5,460 nucleotides of DNA, from positions 1 to 5,460 of the forward strand of contig JAHEDL010000047.1 of the NCBI GenBank assembly GCA_024641255.1, in the 5' to 3' direction. This document shows, piece after piece, positions 1 to 4,742 of the stretch (position 1 is its first letter; every line of letters starts with the position of its first letter). Below the pieces are notes generated by a model. The model had not been told where the DNA came from. It saw only the letters and a program-made list of their open reading frames with translations, and ran no database searches. Made by a program: the position numbers and the translations under genes. This DNA comes from Pseudorhodobacter sp. Lineage in GTDB: Bacteria; Pseudomonadota; Alphaproteobacteria; Rhodobacterales; Rhodobacteraceae.

Positions 1-1469
1 TGTCGCCAGTTGGCAAAGAGACGCCGTATTACGCGGTGTTCGGCTGGGCTCCCGGCGCAGGCCTGACCGCCGATGACGTGCCCGGCGCGAAATCGGAATG
101 GAAGATCGCCTCGGGTGGCACGCTTTCGCCCGGCAAGCCGGTGACGCTGCACTGGGAAAACGGCAAAGGCCTGAACTTTACCCGCACCATCGCCGTTGAC
201 GACAACTTTATGTTCACCGTGACCGATGGCGTTGAAAACACCGGCACTACCCCGGCGAGCCTGTATTCTTACGGCCAAATCGCCCGCCACGGCCTGCCCA
301 AACTGCAAAACATCTATGTGGTGCATGAAGGTCTGGTGCGCCGCACCGATGGCAGCCTTGAAGAGCTGAAATACAAGAAATTCGCCAACCTGACGCCGAA
401 TGACAAAGAAGGTTATCCGGCCGAAGTGGTCGAAGCCACCACCGATGGCTGGATCGGCTTCACCGACCACTACTGGATGACGACGCTGGTGCCGGAACAG
501 GGCAAACCCTATACCGCCGTTACCAAATATGTGCCGGGTTCGGACATCTATCAGGCCGAAGTGCGCCAGCCGGTTATGACGGTTGCGCCGGGTGCGAAAG
601 CCGAAACGTCGACCCGTTTGTTTGCGGGCGCGAAAGAATGGGAAACCATTCGCAACTATCAAAACAAAGATGGCATCGCGGGTTTCATCGATTCGATCGA
701 CTGGGGCTGGTTCTATTTCCTGACCAAACCGATCTTTGCCGTGCTGCACTGGCTGCATGGTATGATCGGCAACATGGGTCTGGCGATCATCGCGCTGACC
801 TTCTTCTTGAAGGTGCTGGTGCTGCCGCTGGCTTATAAATCCTACGTCTCGATGGCGCGGATGAAAGAGTTGCAGCCGGAAATCGAAGCGCTGAAAGAGC
901 GCGCCGGCGAAGACAAGCAAAAGCTGCAAAAGGAAATGATGCAGCTTTACAAGGAAAAGAAGGTCAACCCGGCTGCGGGCTGTCTGCCGATCTTTATCCA
1001 GATCCCGATTTTCTTCAGCCTTTACAAGGTGATCTTCGTTACCTTGGAGCTGCGTCAATCACCGTTCTTTGGCTGGATCAAAGACCTTTCGGCACCTGAC
1101 AGTTCGTCGTTGTTCAACCTGTTCGGCCTGCTGCCCTGGGCCTCGCCCGCGCCGCACACCCTGCTGGCCACCATCTTTATCGGGGCGCTGCCGATCCTGC
1201 TGGGCGTGACGATGTGGCTGCAACAGAAACTGAACCCGGCACCCGCCGACCCGGTTCAGCAACAGCTGTTCGCCTGGATGCCGTTCGTGTTCATGTTCAT
1301 GCTGGGTGGTTTCGCAAGTGGCCTGGTGATTTACTGGATCACCAACAACTCGATCACCTTCACGCAGCAATATCTGATCATGCGCAGCCACGGTCACAAG
1401 CCGGATATCTTTGGCAATATCAAAGCCGGCTTTGGCAAAAAGGCCGCCGCCGAGAAAAGCAAGAAATGA
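1..1469 (+). CDS. yidC: Membrane protein insertase YidC (5'-truncated)
   Basis: YidC inserts and folds inner-membrane proteins, alone or with SecYEG. The reading frame is open from the left edge (first complete codon at 3-5), so the N-terminal membrane segment and the start of the periplasmic domain are missing; 488 residues remain. About the first 225 are the periplasmic beta-domain. Next comes a membrane segment ending in TFFLKVLVLPL, with Lys at the place of the groove Arg of E. coli YidC. A charged cytoplasmic helical hairpin follows (KELQPEIEALKERAGEDK to YKEKKVNP), then the hallmark GCLPIFIQIPIFFSLYKV membrane segment, and two more segments including VIYWITNNSITFTQQY. The tail is basic (GKKAAAEKSKK), as expected for ribosome contact. 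A GTG at 36-38 is an internal codon, not the start. The stop overlaps the next gene by ATGA. Identification is secure from the family motifs. Confidence 0.97.
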   Translation, partial: SPVGKETPYYAVFGWAPGAGLTADDVPGAKSEWKIASGGTLSPGKPVTLHWENGKGLNFTRTIAVDDNFMFTVTDGVENTGTTPASLYSYGQIARHGLPKLQNIYVVHEGLVRRTDGSLEELKYKKFANLTPNDKEGYPAEVVEATTDGWIGFTDHYWMTTLVPEQGKPYTAVTKYVPGSDIYQAEVRQPVMTVAPGAKAETSTRLFAGAKEWETIRNYQNKDGIAGFIDSIDWGWFYFLTKPIFAVLHWLHGMIGNMGLAIIALTFFLKVLVLPLAYKSYVSMARMKELQPEIEALKERAGEDKQKLQKEMMQLYKEKKVNPAAGCLPIFIQIPIFFSLYKVIFVTLELRQSPFFGWIKDLSAPDSSSLFNLFGLLPWASPAPHTLLATIFIGALPILLGVTMWLQQKLNPAPADPVQQQLFAWMPFVFMFMLGGFASGLVIYWITNNSITFTQQYLIMRSHGHKPDIFGNIKAGFGKKAAAEKSKK

Positions 1470-2212
1470 CCGGAACGCTGGCACAGATTTGCCGGCACCC
1501 GATCAAGGGACACGGACGCGAAACCCTCGCGTCCGTTCGTCTTTTGGCGGGGGAGTGTCTGCCGTGGGACAGGCACTGGGCGGTGGCGCATGAGGCGGCA
1601 AAGCTGCAGCCCGGCTGGAACCCCTGCATGAATTTTGCGCGCGGCGCGAAGGCGCCAGCGTTGATGGCGATGACTTCGGTGTTCGACGCGGCGACGGGCC
1701 AGATTTGCCTGACGCACCCCGAACAGGGTGAGATCTGCTTTCACCCTGACACCGCAGAAGATGTCGCGCGATTTCTGGCCTGGGTGCGGCCGCTTAACCC
1801 CGCAAACCGCGCGCAGCCGGTTGGCATTGTAAGCGCAGGGCGCGGGATGACGGATAGTGACTTTCCGTCGGTGTCGATCCTGAATCTGGCGTCGCTGAAA
1901 GACCTGTCGGCCAAAATGGCGATGGATCTGTCGGTAGACCGCTGGCGCGGCAATCTGTGGTTGGCGGGGGCTGATGCTTGGGCCGAGTTTGGTTGGATCG
2001 GGCGTCATATCAAGATCGGTGGCGCGGTGCTACGGATCGAAGAACGGATCACCCGTTGCAAGGCCACTACAGTGGACCCGCAAACTGGCCGGGTGGATGG
2101 CGATACATTGGCAGCGTTGGAATCGGCATTTGGCCATCAAGATTTCGGCGTTTATGCGATAGTGGTAGAAAGCGGACCGATCGCGGTCGGCGATGAATGG
2201 AGTCTGGCATGA
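1466..2212 (+). CDS. MOSC domain-containing protein
   Basis: Predicted 248-residue soluble protein. The N-terminal part looks like the beta-barrel preceding MOSC domains: ICRHPIKG at 8-15 and LLAGECLPWDRHWAV at 26-40. The MOSC core runs from about residue 132 to the end, with VDRWRGN at 157-163 (family-like R-x-R-x-N), the conserved cysteine Cys198 in RITRCKATTVDPQTG, and a final GPIAVGDEW. MOSC domains occur in molybdenum-cofactor sulfurases, mARC-type enzymes and YiiM-like proteins, where the cysteine is tied to sulfur or cofactor handling. The substrate here is unknown. The start at 1466 is chosen because the ATG overlaps the yidC stop (ATGA) and gives a complete N-terminal domain; the frame opens further upstream only as yidC shadow. 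There is no strong Shine-Dalgarno, so translation is probably coupled to yidC. Codons 16-27 contain an intrinsic-terminator-like hairpin, listed separately. Confidence 0.88.
   Translation: MTGTLAQICRHPIKGHGRETLASVRLLAGECLPWDRHWAVAHEAAKLQPGWNPCMNFARGAKAPALMAMTSVFDAATGQICLTHPEQGEICFHPDTAEDVARFLAWVRPLNPANRAQPVGIVSAGRGMTDSDFPSVSILNLASLKDLSAKMAMDLSVDRWRGNLWLAGADAWAEFGWIGRHIKIGGAVLRIEERITRCKATTVDPQTGRVDGDTLAALESAFGHQDFGVYAIVVESGPIAVGDEWSLA
1512..1545 (+). terminator. Intrinsic-terminator-like hairpin inside MOSC gene start
   Basis: The left arm acggacgcga (1512-1521) and right arm tcgcgtccgt (1527-1536) are perfect reverse complements: 10 bp, 7 of them G:C, with loop aaccc. The T-rich tail ttcgtctttt overlaps the end of the stem (1536-1545). 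It lies 43 nt after the yidC stop, a normal position for a terminator, yet inside codons 16-27 of the translated MOSC gene. The tail is made by the codons GTT CGT CTT TTG. It could end a fraction of yidC transcripts or act as an attenuator that depends on translation of the MOSC gene. The structure is seen; its activity is inferred. Confidence 0.6.
2199..2202 (+). promoter_or_regulatory. Shine-Dalgarno for engB
   Basis: GGAG sits 6 nt before the ATG at 2209, inside the last codons of the MOSC gene. It decides the engB start: the in-frame ATG at 2197 overlaps this site and has no comparable motif before it. Confidence 0.65.
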
Positions 2213-2862
2213 GCCTGCAATTCACTTTGGCCCCAGAGCCCGAATTCGAATCCCGCGAGGCCGGACGGTTGCTGTTCGCCGGGCCGGTTGATTTCGTGAA
2301 GGGCGTGGTGGCGATGTCGGGCCTGCCCGAGCCGGACCGGCTTGAGGTGTGCTTTGCCGGGCGGTCGAACGTGGGCAAATCCAGCCTGATCAACGCGCTG
2401 ACCGGGCGGAAAAACCTGGCGCGGGCGTCGAACACGCCGGGGCGGACGCAGGAAATCAACTATTTCGCCTTGGGCGAGATGAACCGGTTTTTGGTGGACC
2501 TTCCTGGCTATGGTTATGCCGAAGCGCCGAAGCCGATTGTGGCAAAGTGGCAGGCATTGTTAAAAGCCTATCTTGCCGGTCGGCAAACGCTGCGCCGAGC
2601 TTTTGTGCTGATTGACACCCGCCACGGCGTAAAGGCGGTGGATGAAGAAATTCTGACGCTGCTGGACCGTTCGGCGGTGACGTTTCAGGTCGTGATGACC
2701 AAGGCCGACAAAGTATCGAAGGCTGAACGTGACGCCGCGATTGAACAGGTCAAGGGCGCTCTGGCAAAGCACCCCGCGGCCTATCCCGAACTGGTGGTGA
2801 CCAGTTCGGAAAAGGGCGATGGCATTGAAACGCTGCGGGCGATCATCGCAACGCTGGTCTAA
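2209..2862 (+). CDS. engB: Ribosome biogenesis GTP-binding protein EngB (YihA/YsxC)
   Basis: Circularly unpermuted TRAFAC GTPase of 217 residues, a normal length for the family, needed for late assembly of the 50S subunit in the cytoplasm. The motifs are all in place: G1 P-loop GRSNVGKS at 51-58, switch I / G2 ASNTPGRTQ at 73-81 with the conserved Thr80, G3 DLPGYGYA at 97-104, G4 TKAD at 164-167, and a G5-like TSSEKGDG at 198-205. The start at 2209 is preferred over the ATG at 2197 (which would add four residues) because of the GGAG 6 nt upstream and the ATGA overlap with the MOSC stop. It is third in the apparent yidC-MOSC-engB transcription unit. The downstream neighbour converges from the other strand, with stops separated by 3 nt. 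No key residue is missing. Confidence 0.96.
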   Translation: MSLQFTLAPEPEFESREAGRLLFAGPVDFVKGVVAMSGLPEPDRLEVCFAGRSNVGKSSLINALTGRKNLARASNTPGRTQEINYFALGEMNRFLVDLPGYGYAEAPKPIVAKWQALLKAYLAGRQTLRRAFVLIDTRHGVKAVDEEILTLLDRSAVTFQVVMTKADKVSKAERDAAIEQVKGALAKHPAAYPELVVTSSEKGDGIETLRAIIATLV

Positions 2863-2865
2863 AAG

Positions 2866-3597
2866 CTAGACGTGTTGGGCGCCGTTGACCTCGATCTCGG
2901 CGCCCGAGATGTAGCTGGACTGATCTGAACACAGAAACCAGATCACGTCGGCAACCTCTTTGGGTTGACCAAGCCGCTGCATCGGCAGCTTTTCGACGAT
3001 CTTGTCGGTGCCCGGCGACAGGATCGCGGTTTCCACTTCGCCCGGCGCGATGGCGTTGACGCGCACGCCCAGCGGGCCGAAATCATGCGCCATTTCGCGG
3101 GTCAGCGCCGCCAGCGCCGCCTTTGAGGTGGAATAGGCGGCACCCGCGAAGGGGTGCACCCGCGACCCGGCGATTGAGGTCACGTTGACAATCGAGCCTT
3201 TGGCAGCGGCAAGTTCGGCTTGCAGGCCACGGGCAAGAATGACGCTGGCGAAGAAATTGACGTGAAACACCTGCCCCCACGTGCGCAGATCGGTTTCAAG
3301 TGTGTTCAGGCGGCTGCCGCCCGGACCTTTGGGCGAAATGCCAGCGTTGTTGACCAGCGCGTGCAGCTTGCCGTTGATCTTGGCCTTGATGGTTTCAATG
3401 GCGGCAATGGTCTTGTTGGGATCGGCAAGGTCGATCTGAATGTGGTTGGCCTCGCCGCCCGGCCAAGGGCAGCGCGGATCGAAGGGTTGGCGCGAGCAGG
3501 TCAGCACCCGCCAGCCTTCGGCGCCAAAACGCTTTACGGTGGCGTGGCCGATTCCCCGGCTTGCTCCGGTCAGGACAAGGGTTTTCTGTTCGGTCAT
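2866..3597 (-). CDS. SDR family oxidoreductase
   Basis: Classical short-chain dehydrogenase/reductase of 243 residues with a Rossmann fold. Nucleotide-binding TGASRGIG at 10-17; NNAG at 83-86; structural Asn114; catalytic Ser141, Tyr155 and Lys159 (SIAG...YSTSK); then NAIAPGEVET at 181-190 and a C-terminal SGAEIEVNGAQ in place of the usual VDGG. The Ser-Tyr distance is 14 residues, one more than in FabG. Arg14 and Arg36, the latter after the second strand (TCSRQ), suggest NADP(H) rather than NAD(H); this is inference. The substrate cannot be read from sequence: FabG-like ketoreductase or sugar/alcohol dehydrogenase are both possible. The ATG at 3597-3595 has AGAGG (complement of 3604-3608) 6 nt upstream. 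It is divergent from argB and convergent with engB, so it should be transcribed on its own. Confidence 0.93.
   Translation of the reverse strand: MTEQKTLVLTGASRGIGHATVKRFGAEGWRVLTCSRQPFDPRCPWPGGEANHIQIDLADPNKTIAAIETIKAKINGKLHALVNNAGISPKGPGGSRLNTLETDLRTWGQVFHVNFFASVILARGLQAELAAAKGSIVNVTSIAGSRVHPFAGAAYSTSKAALAALTREMAHDFGPLGVRVNAIAPGEVETAILSPGTDKIVEKLPMQRLGQPKEVADVIWFLCSDQSSYISGAEIEVNGAQHV
2875..2907 (+). terminator. GC-rich stem after engB, within SDR 3' coding end
   Basis: Arms gggcgccg (2877-2884) and cggcgccc (2898-2905) are perfect complements. In + strand RNA the stem extends by a U:G and a U:A pair to 10 bp, with a 13-nt loop. It begins 13 nt after the engB stop, where a terminator for the operon would be expected, but no T-run follows. 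It also encodes the C-terminal residues of the SDR on the other strand. It is offered as a weak, possibly Rho-aided, terminator. Confidence 0.3.
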
Positions 3598-3634
3598 TTT
3601 GGGCCTCTGCTTTCCGGTGCCACGCTGCGGGTTT

Positions 3635-3676
3635 TGCCGGGCGATTGCAAGTGTCGCCCTGTGCGACGCCCCGGCA
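3635..3676. repeat. Nested inverted repeats in SDR leader
   Basis: The outer arms tgccggg (3635-3641) and cccggca (3670-3676) are perfect 7-bp complements. Inside them, gtcgc (3653-3657) pairs with gcgac (3663-3667) around a 5-nt loop, extended by T3652:G3668 and G3651:C3669. The inner right arm abuts the outer right arm; the left side carries a 9-nt unpaired stretch. No T-tract follows on either strand. It may be an RNA structure in the SDR leader, an operator, or chance in GC-rich DNA. Confidence 0.35.
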
Positions 3677-3679
3677 GCG

Positions 3680-3707
3680 ACGATATTTCAAAGGCTTAGC
3701 TTCGCAA
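3680..3707 (-). promoter_or_regulatory. Candidate SDR promoter
   Basis: On the minus strand, TTGCGA (complement of 3702-3707) is followed after 16 nt by TATCGT (complement of 3680-3685), in the most A+T-rich part of the intergenic region. This would start transcription near 3673 and give a leader of about 75 nt. The -10 match is poor, so this is only a suggestion. Confidence 0.2.
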
Positions 3708-3722
3708 AATTTACCAAGCCTT
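3691..3722. repeat. Inverted repeat AAGGCTT...AAGCCTT
   Basis: Perfect 7-bp arms at 3691-3697 and 3716-3722 with an 18-nt A+T-rich spacer, midway between the two divergent genes and upstream of the proposed argB promoter. Arm centres are 25 nt apart, not an exact number of helical turns. It could be a dimeric regulator site; no regulator is named by the sequence. Confidence 0.35.
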
Positions 3723-3724
3723 AA
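3710..3724 (+). promoter_or_regulatory. CtrA-box-like motif
   Basis: TTTA-N7-TTAA, followed by CC, matches the alphaproteobacterial CtrA consensus TTAA-N7-TTAA at 7 of 8 positions. It lies 15 nt upstream of the candidate argB -35 element and overlaps the right arm of the inverted repeat at 3691-3722. A single match in A+T-rich DNA is weak evidence. Confidence 0.25.
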
Positions 3725-3739
3725 CCCTGTAATCATTGC

Positions 3740-3768
3740 TTGGCAGGGGCGCGCAAAGGGGCTAGGAA
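3740..3768 (+). promoter_or_regulatory. Candidate argB promoter
   Basis: TTGGCA (3740-3745) and TAGGAA (3763-3768) are spaced by 17 nt. The -35 matches the TTGACA consensus at five of six positions; the -10 is poor. Transcription would start near 3775, giving a very short leader that just includes the Shine-Dalgarno at 3779. argB needs its own promoter, since the gene upstream runs the other way. Confidence 0.35.
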
Positions 3769-3778
3769 GCGCAAAATC

Positions 3779-3782
3779 GGAG
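3779..3782 (+). promoter_or_regulatory. Shine-Dalgarno for argB
   Basis: GGAG lies 8 nt before the ATG at 3791. It fixes that start rather than the in-frame ATG at 3740, which would add 17 basic residues and would place the candidate promoter inside the gene. Confidence 0.65.
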
Positions 3783-3790
3783 TGTCCCAG

Positions 3791-4690
3791 ATGAAGCAGC
3801 AGACCCTCACCATGACCGATGCCGTAGCCACCGCAAAACTGTTGTCCGAGGCCCTGCCCTATCTGCAACGCTTTACCGGCGCTGTGGTGGTGGTGAAATT
3901 TGGCGGCAACGCCATGGGCGATGATGCCGCAATGGCGGAATTTGCCCGCGATATCGTGCTGATGCGGCAAGTCGGGGTGAACCCGGTTGTGGTGCATGGC
4001 GGCGGGCCGATGATCAACGACATGCTGAACAAGCTGGGGATCAAATCGGAATTCGTGCGCGGCAAGCGGGTGACCGACAAGGCCACGGTGCAGGTGGTTG
4101 AAATGATCCTGTCGGGTCTGGTCAACAAGCGCATCGTGCAGGCGATCATGGATGCGGGCGGGCGCGCCGTGGGGATTTCCGGCAAGGATGATGACCTGAT
4201 GGTCTGCGTCGCCGATGATCCGGAGCTGGGATATGTTGGCAAGCCGGTGGAAATGAACGTGCAGGTGCTGCGCGATCTTTACAACGCGGGCATCATTCCG
4301 GTGGTGGCACCGGTGGCGACCGGCATGGCCGATAACGAGACGTTCAACGTCAACGGTGACACTGCGGCGGGGGCGATTGCCGGTGCGCTGCAGGCCGACC
4401 GCTTGCTGTTGCTGACCGACGTTCCCGGCGTGAAAAACGCGGCGGGCGAGGTGATGACGCAGATCACCCCCGACGAAATCCGGCAAATGACGGCGGATGG
4501 CGTGATTTCGGGCGGGATGATTCCGAAAACCGAAACCGCGCTGATGGCGATTGATCAAGGCACGCGGGCAGTGACGATTCTGGATGGCCGGATTCCCAAC
4601 GCTTGCCTGTTGGAACTGTTCACCGATCATGGCGCCGGGTCGCAGATCCGGTCGACCGAACCGCGCGTCAAGCCGCGCGTGCGGCGCTAG
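3791..4690 (+). CDS. argB: Acetylglutamate kinase
   Basis: N-acetyl-L-glutamate kinase (EC 2.7.2.8) phosphorylates N-acetylglutamate with ATP, the second and often controlled step of arginine synthesis, in the cytoplasm. The 299 residues show the amino-acid-kinase fold: KFGGNAMG at 36-43, HGGGP at 69-73, [10 protein letters not shown] at 87-96, GISGKD at 128-133, [10 protein letters not shown] at 185-194, LLLTDVPGV at 206-214 and GGMIPK at 241-246. About 28 residues precede the first strand, including a helix with ALPYLQRF, and the C-terminal part carries LFTDHGAGS at 276-284. Both traits are those of hexameric, arginine-inhibited enzymes and are absent from the short E. coli type, so feedback inhibition is likely (inference). 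The protein ends in a basic tail (PRVKPRVRR). The start at 3791 is supported by GGAG 8 nt upstream; ATG 3812 is a weaker alternative. Confidence 0.96.
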   Translation: MKQQTLTMTDAVATAKLLSEALPYLQRFTGAVVVVKFGGNAMGDDAAMAEFARDIVLMRQVGVNPVVVHGGGPMINDMLNKLGIKSEFVRGKRVTDKATVQVVEMILSGLVNKRIVQAIMDAGGRAVGISGKDDDLMVCVADDPELGYVGKPVEMNVQVLRDLYNAGIIPVVAPVATGMADNETFNVNGDTAAGAIAGALQADRLLLLTDVPGVKNAAGEVMTQITPDEIRQMTADGVISGGMIPKTETALMAIDQGTRAVTILDGRIPNACLLELFTDHGAGSQIRSTEPRVKPRVRR

Positions 4691-4701
4691 CTTTTTCGCA
4701 G

Positions 4702-4741
4702 CGACAGCCTTATGTTCAAACTGCTGAATATGAGGCTGTCG
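4702..4741 (+). promoter_or_regulatory. Hairpin sequestering the desaturase ribosome binding site
   Basis: Arms at 4702-4718 and 4725-4741 pair over 17 consecutive positions around the 6-nt loop aactgc. Fifteen pairs are Watson-Crick and two are G:U (4711:4732 and 4714:4729) in + strand RNA. In minus-strand RNA these two would be A:C mismatches, so the structure favours the + transcript. The right arm contains GAGG (4732-4735), the Shine-Dalgarno of the next gene, fully paired with CCTT (4708-4711). The next ATG is at 4743, one base beyond the stem. No T-tract follows, so a classical terminator is unlikely. An RNA switch or thermometer-like control of translation is the simplest inference. 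Confidence 0.6.
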
Positions 4742-4742
4742 G

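Larger units (their letters stand above)
3598..3790. other. Divergent intergenic region SDR / argB
   Basis: These 193 nt separate two divergent start codons and must hold promoters for both genes. The part from about 3681 to 3740 is noticeably more A+T-rich than its surroundings. It contains the two promoter candidates, an inverted repeat, a CtrA-box-like motif and a nested stem pair, each listed separately. No small ORF with a convincing ribosome binding site was seen. Confidence 0.7.

Noticed and set aside
1059..2008. Two overlapping minus-strand open frames (1059-1484 and 1394-2008) opposite yidC and the MOSC gene
   Set aside because: Both are low-complexity, basic shadow translations with no domain motifs, and both conflict with secure genes on the plus strand.
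3740..3790. Upstream start for argB at ATG 3740
   Set aside because: It has no clear Shine-Dalgarno and adds a basic stretch unlike the family N-terminus, while ATG 3791 has GGAG at 8 nt.
4672..4696. Possible argB terminator: gccgc/gcggc stem followed by a run of five T
   Set aside because: The stem is only 5 bp, lies within the last argB codons, and is separated from the T-run by 6 nt, so it is too weak to call.
4702..4741. Reading the long hairpin as the argB intrinsic terminator
   Set aside because: The sequence after the stem (gatgcagaac) has no T-tract, and the stem occludes a good Shine-Dalgarno. A Rho-independent role is not excluded but is less likely than translational control.
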